Translations under genes and position numbers: made by a program | The notes under the pieces: generated by a model | Told to the model about the DNA's origin: nothing | Database searches by the model: none | What the model saw: only the letters and a program-made list of their open reading frames with translations | Source of the DNA: SAR86 cluster bacterium | GTDB lineage: Bacteria; Pseudomonadota; Gammaproteobacteria; Magnimaribacterales; D2472 | Direction of reading: 5' to 3' | Length of the DNA stretch: 8,845 nucleotides | NCBI GenBank assembly: GCA_016779505.1 | Contig: JADHNM010000043.1 | Coordinates: 1 to 8,845, forward strand | Shown here: piece after piece, positions 1 through 6,282 of the stretch | Position numbering within the stretch: position 1 is the stretch's first letter | How the letters are laid out: each line of letters opens with the position of its first letter

Positions 1-456
1 ATTGATTCTATTTTGGGTATTACCAAGGCATATACAACTCGCGTTGGCGAAGGGCCTTTTCTAACTGAGTTATTTGATTCTAATGCAGAGCAGTTGGCAA
101 AGGTTGGGCATGAGTTTGGGGCAACAACTGGTCGTCCAAGGAGATGTGGCTGGCTAGATTTAAAAGCTTTAGAAACCATTGTTTTTATTAACTCTGTTAC
201 CAATCTTTGTATTACTAAATTAGACGTTCTAGATGACTTTGATGAGATTCAAGTTTGCATTGATTATGATGAGAATCAACAGCCAATTTATCAAACCTTC
301 TCTGGCTGGAAAGAGGACACATCAAATGCTAGGACTTTTGACGATTTACCTAAAGCTGCTCAGGACTATATACTATTTATTGAAGAGACTTTAGATTGTC
401 CAGTTGGCATAGTTTCAGTTGGACCATCAAGAGATCAAACAATTTATAGGGATTAG
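1..456 (+). CDS. purA: Adenylosuccinate synthetase, C-terminal part (5' end outside the window)
   Basis: This is the C-terminal third of adenylosuccinate synthetase, the cytoplasmic enzyme that joins IMP and aspartate using GTP in the first committed step to AMP. The reading frame is open from base 1, so the gene begins upstream; 151 codons are visible before TAG at 454-456, against about 430 in the whole family. Recognisable blocks are KAYTTRVGEGPF, then EFGATTGRPRRCGWLD (the loop with the TTGRxR aspartate/IMP-binding arginines), then ITKLDVLD (the guanine-recognition LDVLD-type segment) and a terminal VGPSRDQTI block matching the family's STGPDR...TI end. One oddity is Leu where the family usually has Pro in GPFPTEL. 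The TTG at base 13 is an internal codon, not a start. The DUF3604 gene follows after 21 bases on the same strand with no terminator between. The identification is firm from conserved motifs. Confidence 0.96.
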   Translation: MDSILGITKAYTTRVGEGPFLTELFDSNAEQLAKVGHEFGATTGRPRRCGWLDLKALETIVFINSVTNLCITKLDVLDDFDEIQVCIDYDENQQPIYQTFSGWKEDTSNARTFDDLPKAAQDYILFIEETLDCPVGIVSVGPSRDQTIYRD

Positions 457-468
457 TTTTATCAATTC

Positions 469-473
469 GGGAG
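469..473 (+). promoter_or_regulatory. Ribosome binding site of the DUF3604 gene
   Basis: GGGAG lies four bases before the ATG at 478, in the 21-base gap after purA. The spacing is a little short but usable. It supports the chosen start, which also gives a sensible N-terminal hydrophobic segment. No promoter fits in the gap, so co-transcription with purA is inferred. Confidence 0.5.
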
Positions 474-477
474 AGAT

Positions 478-2709
478 ATGAGAAACCTTCTAACTTCACT
501 CGTTCTGCTTTTTATTTTTACTGTAGCTATTTTTTTTGGAGGCGCAGTCCTTAAGGTTTTTGGAACATTGGATGGCCCTGGTTTCATAGAGGGAAAAGCT
601 TTACCAGGCAAAGCACTTGAAGATAGAGTCAACAGAGTCAATGCCGTTAAATCTGAATTAGAAGTTTTGGATGAAAAGCAAATTTTGTTTGGCGATCTCC
701 ATGTTCATACAACTTACTCAACAGATGCATTTATGTGGTCTTTGCCTTTTATGAATGGCAAGGGAGCATCACCATTGGCAGATGCGTGCGATTATGCAAG
801 ATTTTGCTCAGCTTTAGATTTCTGGTCTATTAATGACCATGCTGAAGCCAGCACCCCTAGAAAATGGTTGGATACCAAGCAAAGCATTCAGCAATGTAAT
901 AATTTATCAGAAGGGACAGATGACTTGGTAAGCTTTTTAGGCTGGGAATGGACCCAAGTTGATCCTACTCCCGATAATCATTATGGGCATAAAAATGTTA
1001 TTTTTTTAGAAACTGATGAGGCTTTGGTTCCCCCAAGAGCTATTGGTTCTGGAGGGGTTGCTCCTTTGGTTATGAGATTGGGTTTACCATGGACCATGTC
1101 TGCCTTGCCGGCAACCTTAGATTTAAAAAATAGAGATAGGTTTTTTGCATTTGATAAATTCTTTGAAGAAATCAAGGCCACGCCTATATGTCCTGAAGGG
1201 GTTAATACGAGAGATCTGCCTGTCAATTGTTATGAAGAGGCAAGCAATCCAAACCTATTGTTTCAGAAACTAAAAGATTGGGAAACGCCTTACATGGTCA
1301 TTCCTCATGGGACAACTTGGGGATTTTATACACCCCCAACATCAGATTGGAAAAAGCAGCTTACAGATTTTCAAGATGATGAGTCTCAATTTTTGTTTGA
1401 AATTTATTCAGGTCATGGCAATTCTGAAGAATACAGAATATGGAATGATTCAAATATTAATTCACAAGCGGAGATATTTTGCCCTGAGCAAACCGAAGAT
1501 TTTTTACCAACCTGTCAACAGGCAGGCAATATTATGGCTCAAAGATGCGAAGACTCTGGGATGGATGAACAGACTTGTAAGTATCTTGTAAACCAAACAA
1601 AATTATTTTCTGCACAAATGGGCTCAACAGGATATGCGGCTGTTAATGAAACTGATCCAGATGATTTTTTAAATGCAGGACAATGCAATGACTGTTTTTT
1701 ACCATCTTTTAACTACAGACCGCTAGGTTCAGCGCAGTATGTTTTAGCTTTAAGTGATTTTACCGACAAAGAAAATCCAAAACGCTTTAAGTTTGGGTTC
1801 ATTGGTTCAAGTGATAATCACGGCGCTCGACCAGGGACCGGTTATAAAGAAATTGATCGACTTTATAATACTGAAGCAAACGGCTTTAATGATCCCTTGT
1901 TTGAAAAGTTGAGTTCCCTTAGACGCCCCAAGGGAAAATTAGAACCTTCCTATGTAAATCTAGGCAATACATCTTTAACCAGTATCTTAGATTTAAATAT
2001 TGCAACAGACGCTGAAAGGCAAAGTGCTTATTTCATGTCAGGTGGCTTGGTTGCTGCCCACTCATCATCTAGAAACAGGCAATCAATTTGGAATGCCTTG
2101 GAAAGAAAAGAGGTTTATGCAACTTCAGGCCCAAGAATTCTTTTATGGTTTGATGCAGAAGTTCAATCTCAATCTTTAGCAATGGGAGCTGAAGTTAATA
2201 GCAGCCAATCGCCAGTATTCACTGTAAAAGCCGCAGGTTCTCTTAAGCAAAAACCTGGGTGCCCTGATTATAGTAATAATGGATTGAGTAAAGAGCGTTT
2301 AGAAAAGATATGTAACTCTGAATGTTATAACCCAAGCAATGAAAGAAGAGTTATTACTAGAATTGAGGTGATTAAAATTTTACCTCAACAATATGAAAAT
2401 GAACCTGTTGAAGGTTTAGTGGAAGATGTTTGGAAGACATTCCCGTGTAATAGCACTAGTTGCCAGATCTCATTTGAAGATGAGCAATTCTCAATTGGAC
2501 GAAGAGATGCTGTTTATTATGTTCGAGCCATTGAGGAGCCTTCGCCAACTTTATCGGCAGATCCACTAGGGTGTGAATTTAACGAAAATGGTGAATGTAT
2601 CAAAACTGAAATATGCAGGGTAGGGGTTAATGAAAATAGAGATGGGTGTGTTGCACCCGCTGAGCATCGAGCTTGGTCTAGCCCAATATATGTTAATTAC
2701 TCTTCTTGA
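478..2709 (+). CDS. DUF3604 family protein, exported or membrane-anchored, PHP-like metal site
   Basis: This 743-residue protein belongs to the DUF3604 family, whose biochemical role I do not know. Residues 4-28 form one hydrophobic segment after a short basic start, with no clear signal-peptidase site, so it is probably a periplasmic protein held by an N-terminal anchor, or secreted. The body carries a PHP (polymerase and histidinol phosphatase)-type set of metal-ligand motifs: FGDLHVHTTYSTDA (H75, H77, D83), SINDHAE (N119-E123), GWEWT (E157), HYGHKN (H168, H171), IPHGTTWG (H277), FEIYSGHGNSE (E308, H313) and GSSDNHGARPG (D446, H448). This suggests a di- or trinuclear metal hydrolase, perhaps a phosphoesterase, but the substrate is unknown. 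The C-terminal part (about 550-743) looks like a beta-rich accessory region ending RAWSSPIYV, typical of the family. Twenty cysteines, none in the anchor, fit an oxidising compartment. It follows purA by 21 bases and overlaps the convergent nusB gene by 17 bases. Confidence 0.85.
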   Translation: MRNLLTSLVLLFIFTVAIFFGGAVLKVFGTLDGPGFIEGKALPGKALEDRVNRVNAVKSELEVLDEKQILFGDLHVHTTYSTDAFMWSLPFMNGKGASPLADACDYARFCSALDFWSINDHAEASTPRKWLDTKQSIQQCNNLSEGTDDLVSFLGWEWTQVDPTPDNHYGHKNVIFLETDEALVPPRAIGSGGVAPLVMRLGLPWTMSALPATLDLKNRDRFFAFDKFFEEIKATPICPEGVNTRDLPVNCYEEASNPNLLFQKLKDWETPYMVIPHGTTWGFYTPPTSDWKKQLTDFQDDESQFLFEIYSGHGNSEEYRIWNDSNINSQAEIFCPEQTEDFLPTCQQAGNIMAQRCEDSGMDEQTCKYLVNQTKLFSAQMGSTGYAAVNETDPDDFLNAGQCNDCFLPSFNYRPLGSAQYVLALSDFTDKENPKRFKFGFIGSSDNHGARPGTGYKEIDRLYNTEANGFNDPLFEKLSSLRRPKGKLEPSYVNLGNTSLTSILDLNIATDAERQSAYFMSGGLVAAHSSSRNRQSIWNALERKEVYATSGPRILLWFDAEVQSQSLAMGAEVNSSQSPVFTVKAAGSLKQKPGCPDYSNNGLSKERLEKICNSECYNPSNERRVITRIEVIKILPQQYENEPVEGLVEDVWKTFPCNSTSCQISFEDEQFSIGRRDAVYYVRAIEEPSPTLSADPLGCEFNENGECIKTEICRVGVNENRDGCVAPAEHRAWSSPIYVNYSS

Positions 2710-3139
2710 GCCAGGCTGCTTGGTTTGTCTTGAGCCACTCGTCTAGTTTTGCATTTACAAATTTATAAGAATTTGGATTTGAGAATTTCTTTGCTAAACG
2801 AATACACTCATCAATGACTACAGGATGAGGTAGTTCATTTGCACGTATTTCTACTATTCCAAGCCACAAAATAGCTTCATCTATTATTTCAAGATGTTCG
2901 CCCTCGTTGTTCTTGAGATCTCTCGTAATTTCTTTTAAGTCGTCTGATTGTTCAAAAATATTTTCTAATCTTTGTGTAAAGTAATTAAAGTTTATTTTTT
3001 TTGGAGTATTTTCTTTTAGGAATTGCTCTATTAGAGAATTTAAATTTGATGCATGAAATATATATTGATAGATAGCCTGCACTAAGCATTCTCGGGTTTG
3101 AAGCTCTTGTTTATGTTTTCCGAGATTTTTAGACATCAT
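2693..3139 (-). CDS. nusB: Transcription antitermination factor NusB
   Basis: NusB is an all-helical RNA-binding protein that pairs with NusE (ribosomal protein S10) on boxA RNA in the antitermination complex that reads through rRNA operons. The best signature is the C-terminal block HPVVIDECIRLAKKFSNPNSYKFVNAKLDEW, which matches the family's VVINEAVELAKxF...SxKFVNGxLD. The N-terminal part has RECLVQAIYQYIF in place of the usual R..A.Q.LYQ helix. It is about 148 residues long, near the usual 140. The start is ambiguous: TTG at 3142, ATG at 3139 and ATG at 3136 follow one another in frame, and I chose the first ATG. All three lie inside the end of ribH, and no strong ribosome binding site is seen, so translation is probably coupled to ribH. 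It is the last gene of the minus-strand block; the usual next gene, thiL, is absent. Its 3' end overlaps the DUF3604 gene by 17 bases. Confidence 0.92.
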   Translation of the reverse strand: MMSKNLGKHKQELQTRECLVQAIYQYIFHASNLNSLIEQFLKENTPKKINFNYFTQRLENIFEQSDDLKEITRDLKNNEGEHLEIIDEAILWLGIVEIRANELPHPVVIDECIRLAKKFSNPNSYKFVNAKLDEWLKTNQAAWLKKSN

Positions 3140-3584
3140 CAATGAGCATTTCTACAAGTGATTGAGCTATTTCTTTACCTTTATTCAGTTTTGATGCATT
3201 GGTTCGTTCATGAGCTTGAGATACATTCTCAGCAGCAATCAAACCAAAGCCAATGGGTTTATTTGCAGCAATACTTACCTGCATCAATCCTTGGGCTGAT
3301 GATTCAGAAATGAGCTCATAATGGGTTGTTTCTCCTCTAATCACTACTCCATAAGCAATGACCCCATCTGCGTGAGCTAACTCTTTCTGAGCTGCATGGA
3401 CTAATTCCCAAGCACCTGGAACATATACAATTTTTAAGTCAGTGAATCCAAGAGACTCTAAATGCATTCTTCCAGATTCTACTAATTCATTAACAAGCTC
3501 AGCATTCCACTTAGACGCCACAATAGTAATTTTCTTGCTAACATCAATTTTATTTGATGTGTATGAGAATCCATCCTTGCTCAT
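3129..3584 (-). CDS. ribH: 6,7-dimethyl-8-ribityllumazine synthase
   Basis: Lumazine synthase condenses 5-amino-6-ribitylaminouracil (from the RibD branch) with 3,4-dihydroxy-2-butanone 4-phosphate (from RibB) to give the direct precursor of riboflavin. It forms pentamers or 60-mers in the cytoplasm. The 151 residues contain VPGAWELV (residues 55-62), GVVIRGETTHYE (79-90) with the catalytic histidine H88, and the phosphate-binding arginine R127 in QAHERTNA. The aromatic residue that stacks on the ligand is Trp here (W26 in SKWNAEL); many family members have Phe in RFN, although Trp is known at this site in, for example, the fission-yeast enzyme. The first base quartet is the ATGA shared with the ribBX stop, so translation is coupled. 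NusB begins inside its last codons. The identification is firm. Confidence 0.96.
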   Translation of the reverse strand: MSKDGFSYTSNKIDVSKKITIVASKWNAELVNELVESGRMHLESLGFTDLKIVYVPGAWELVHAAQKELAHADGVIAYGVVIRGETTHYELISESSAQGLMQVSIAANKPIGFGLIAAENVSQAHERTNASKLNKGKEIAQSLVEMLIDDV

Positions 3585-4657
3585 TGTTCAAATCCAGTTA
3601 CTTCAAGATCAAACCCAGATAAGGACGGGTATTTCACAGGAGTTCCAAGCAATTTAATTTTTCGCAATCCAAGTTCTTTAAGAATTTGCGATCCTATGCC
3701 CACAGTCTTTGTTTCTGGTTTCACTTGTGATTTTGTTCCCATGAGATCATGCATCACCTCATCGGCATCTTGATAATTTCCAATCAAAAGCAAAACACCA
3801 CATTCTTCTTTGCCAATTCTTTTAAGGGCATTTTCTAGGTTGAGCCTTTTACCAAATCCCTCAACACCAATTAAGTCATGCAACGTATTGGGAATATGAA
3901 CTCGAACAAGCGGGGAATCAGATGAGCTAAGATCACCTTTAGTAAAGGTTAAATGGAGATTATCAAAGATACTATCTCTCCATGCAGAAAGCTCAAATTC
4001 CAAACCATCAATTTCAACAGATTTTGAGTATTCGAGATGAACAGATTTTTCCTTAAGAGCACGGTAATGAATCAAATCAGCTATTGTCCCAATTTTCATT
4101 TCATGGGTTGAAGCAAATTTTATCAAATCATCTCTTCGGGCCATGCTCCCATCTTCGTTCATAATTTCGCATATAACCCCAGCTTCCTCAAGACCTGCCA
4201 GTCTAGCCAAATCACATGCAGCTTCTGTGTGGCCCGCACGACTCAAGACTCCACCTTCAAAGGCTCTTAGGGGAAAAATATGTCCGGGTTGAACTATATC
4301 TTCTGGTTTGGCATTCTTTTTTGCTGCTGCAATTATAGTTCTAGCTCTATCTTCAGCAGAGATGCCTGTGGAGATTCCTTCAGCTGCTTCAATTGAAACA
4401 GTAAAACCGGTTCCATGTTTTGCTCGGTTATTATTAGTCATCATGGGAAGATTGAGCTGATCACATTTTTGAGGAGACAGAGGCAAACAAACCAAACCTT
4501 TTGCTTTACTAATCATGAAATTGATTTTTTTATCATTTACAAGCTCTGCAGCGCAAACTAAATCGCCTTCATTTTCTCTATCCTCATCGTCTAGCAAAAT
4601 AACCATTTTGCCAGCTGCGATATCCTGAATAATTTCTTCGGTTGTATTGAATTCCAT
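3581..4657 (-). CDS. ribBA: 3,4-dihydroxy-2-butanone 4-phosphate synthase with degenerate GTP cyclohydrolase II domain (RibBX type)
   Basis: Residues 1 to about 200 are a complete RibB domain, which converts ribulose 5-phosphate to 3,4-dihydroxy-2-butanone 4-phosphate and formate. The acidic metal and substrate loop is DDEDRENEGD (23-32), followed by HGTGFTVSIEAAEG (81-94), GISAEDRARTI, PGHIFPLRA and GHTEA (H143, E145). Residues about 205-358 align in outline with GTP cyclohydrolase II (PLVRVHIPN near 249, then GIGSQILKELGLRKIKLL near 320-337). They lack the zinc-binding cysteine cluster (family ECLTGD...RCDCGxQL): the region has only one cysteine, C286. This matches the RibBX variant known from Proteobacteria such as Shewanella, in which the second domain cannot replace RibA. 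Symbol databases often name such genes ribBA or ribB. The ATG at 4657 is preceded by a weak AAGAAAA purine stretch, 34 bases after the end of ribD. The stop overlaps the ribH start by four bases. Confidence 0.93.
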   Translation of the reverse strand: MEFNTTEEIIQDIAAGKMVILLDDEDRENEGDLVCAAELVNDKKINFMISKAKGLVCLPLSPQKCDQLNLPMMTNNNRAKHGTGFTVSIEAAEGISTGISAEDRARTIIAAAKKNAKPEDIVQPGHIFPLRAFEGGVLSRAGHTEAACDLARLAGLEEAGVICEIMNEDGSMARRDDLIKFASTHEMKIGTIADLIHYRALKEKSVHLEYSKSVEIDGLEFELSAWRDSIFDNLHLTFTKGDLSSSDSPLVRVHIPNTLHDLIGVEGFGKRLNLENALKRIGKEECGVLLLIGNYQDADEVMHDLMGTKSQVKPETKTVGIGSQILKELGLRKIKLLGTPVKYPSLSGFDLEVTGFEQ

Positions 4658-4691
4658 TTTTCTTATATAGGCATTAAATGCTCAAACACAA

Positions 4692-5804
4692 TTAAATATC
4701 CTTGTTGTAGTAGGTTGTTTTGACGTCATCTTTAAATCTTTCTACTCTCATCATTTTTAATTTCACTGATGTCTTTATCTTGTCGGGCGCTTTAACGCTG
4801 ATGGCATCCTGGCTTTCCTTGCCTAAAAACATGGGTGCAGTATATAGCACCAATTCATCAAATAAATTATTAACGAGAAAAGCATTTAAAGTTTTTTGAC
4901 CCCCTTCAACTAAAATACTGGAAATATTTCTATCTAGAAGATCTTGCAAAAATTCTTTTAGGAAATTCTTCTGTTCGTATTTTAAATATTCTATATTTTT
5001 AGATTTTTTAGATAATTTCGCAGAGCCAACAATAACTTTTGAATTACCAGCAAAAATTTTACTAACTTTTTTTGATCTCTCGAGGTTACCAAGAATAATT
5101 TTTACTGGCTGCTGTATTGTTTCACCCTTTCCCAAACCTAATTCATTTTTAGTCAAGCGGACTGTAAGGGATGGATTATCTAACTCAGCTGTATTTCTTC
5201 CAATTAAAATCCCTTTTACTTTTGATCGAATGTGATGGCTGTCTTTGCGTGATTCAGGATTTGAAATCCAGTTACTTTCTCCATTGTTAAGTGCGATTTT
5301 GCCATCAAGTGATTGGGCACTTTTCAGGATGATGTAAGGGCGAAATTTTTTTTGATTCGTGAAAAAAATTCGATTTAATTCTTTGCACTCATTTTTAAGA
5401 AGCCCAACGCTTATTTTAATCCCTGCTTTCTTGAGCTGCGTGATTCCTCGTCCATTAATTTTTGGATTGGGATCAAGGGTTCCGCAGAATAACTTTTTAA
5501 TCTGATATTTTATTAATGCATTCGAGCATGGCGGGGTGTTTTTTTCAATCGAGCATGGCTCAAGGTTTACATAGACAGTTGATCCGGCAATTAATTTAAG
5601 AGCTTTTTTTGCTCCAAAATTTTTCTTACAGTTATTTATCGCATTTATTTCCGCATGCTCTTTGCCATATTCCTTGTGCCAACCTTCACCAATTATTTTA
5701 TTATTTTTTACAATCACACAACCAACCATGGGGTTTGGTTGAACTTTTAGTCGACCTCTTGCTGCAAGCTCAATGGCTCTAGCCATAAAGTCGAGGTCTT
5801 TCAT
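4692..5804 (-). CDS. ribD: Bifunctional diaminohydroxyphosphoribosylaminopyrimidine deaminase / 5-amino-6-(5-phosphoribosylamino)uracil reductase
   Basis: RibD catalyses two successive riboflavin steps: zinc-dependent deamination of the pyrimidine ring, then NADPH-dependent reduction of the ribosyl side chain. The deaminase domain covers residues 1 to about 145, with PNPMVGCVIV (23-32), the HAE motif (H50, E52) and zinc cysteines C84 and C93 in EPCSIEKNTPPC. The usual His after PCS is Ile here, but the zinc ligands are intact. The reductase domain covers about 155-368, with KSAQSLDGKIA, SNWISNPESRKDSHHIRS, DNPSLTVR and VEGGQKTLNAFL. The length of 370 fits the family (about 365). The protein is unusually lysine-rich, 52 Lys of 370 (14 percent), against about 7 percent in the neighbouring RibBX, and the DNA is rich in A and T runs. 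Its start overlaps the nrdR stop as ATGA. The next gene, ribBX, follows after 34 bases where ribE would be expected. Confidence 0.95.
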   Translation of the reverse strand: MKDLDFMARAIELAARGRLKVQPNPMVGCVIVKNNKIIGEGWHKEYGKEHAEINAINNCKKNFGAKKALKLIAGSTVYVNLEPCSIEKNTPPCSNALIKYQIKKLFCGTLDPNPKINGRGITQLKKAGIKISVGLLKNECKELNRIFFTNQKKFRPYIILKSAQSLDGKIALNNGESNWISNPESRKDSHHIRSKVKGILIGRNTAELDNPSLTVRLTKNELGLGKGETIQQPVKIILGNLERSKKVSKIFAGNSKVIVGSAKLSKKSKNIEYLKYEQKNFLKEFLQDLLDRNISSILVEGGQKTLNAFLVNNLFDELVLYTAPMFLGKESQDAISVKAPDKIKTSVKLKMMRVERFKDDVKTTYYNKDI

Positions 5805-6280
5805 TTTTTCTTTTTAGTTCTTTTTAACTTTTCTTTGGACAAGGAGGATATCTCTTCGGCAAACTCTTTGATATCTTGGAAGTCACGATAGACAGATGCA
5901 AATCTTACATAGGCAACCTGATCAACTCTTTTAAGATGACGCATCACAATCTCGCCAAGCTGCCGCGAGGCTATTTCTCTTTCACCTAGTTGACGAATTT
6001 CAGTCAAAATACTTCCAAAAACTCCTTCAACCTCTTCAGTAGATAATGGCCTTTTTTCAAGGGCTCTAAGCATTCCACCTTTTAATTTAACACCATTAAA
6101 GGGCTGCCTTTCACCATCGCTTTTCACGATCCTTGGTAGAGCAAGATCGGCAGTCTCAAAGGTTGTAAACCTTGCATGACAGACTTCACATTCTCTTCTT
6201 CTTCTAATCTGCGAGCCATCACCCACGAGCCTTGAGTCAATCACTTTAGTATCTTGGGCTTGGCAAAAAGGACAAAACAT
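5801..6280 (-). CDS. nrdR: Transcriptional repressor NrdR
   Basis: NrdR represses ribonucleotide reductase operons by binding paired NrdR boxes in their promoters, sensing ATP/dATP through an ATP-cone. The N-terminal zinc ribbon is complete: C3 and C6 in MFCPFC, C31 and C34 in ECEVC, with the near-invariant DTKVIDSRL, IRRRREC and RFTTFE strings between and after. The ATP-cone spans about residues 49-139, from PRIVKSDGERQPF through VAYVRFASVYRDF. The protein is 159 residues, slightly longer than E. coli NrdR (149), and ends in a basic tail, KRTKKKK, whose codons also form the purine-rich leader of ribD. It starts two bases after the glyA stop, so translation is probably coupled. No NrdR box or nrd gene is recognised in this window, so its targets must lie elsewhere. 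The identification is very firm. Confidence 0.97.
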   Translation of the reverse strand: MFCPFCQAQDTKVIDSRLVGDGSQIRRRRECEVCHARFTTFETADLALPRIVKSDGERQPFNGVKLKGGMLRALEKRPLSTEEVEGVFGSILTEIRQLGEREIASRQLGEIVMRHLKRVDQVAYVRFASVYRDFQDIKEFAEEISSLSKEKLKRTKKKK

Positions 6281-6282
6281 TT

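Noticed and set aside
981..1226. 81-codon open frame on the minus strand inside the DUF3604 gene
   Set aside because: It lies wholly within a gene with clear family motifs, has no ribosome binding site or recognisable domain, and is best explained as a shadow frame.
1307..1591. 94-codon open frame on the plus strand, out of frame with the DUF3604 gene
   Set aside because: It overlaps the conserved catalytic region in another frame and resembles no known protein.
2644..2658. GGGTG/CACCC hairpin near the end of the DUF3604 gene as a terminator
   Set aside because: It lies in coding sequence, the stem is only five to six pairs and no T run follows on either strand.
3442..3657. 71-codon plus-strand frame antisense to ribH and the end of ribBX
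   Set aside because: It covers conserved coding sequence on the other strand and shows no motif or start signal.
4658..4691. FMN riboswitch upstream of ribBX
   Set aside because: The gap is 34 bases, far shorter than the conserved FMN riboswitch, and none of its conserved segments is seen.
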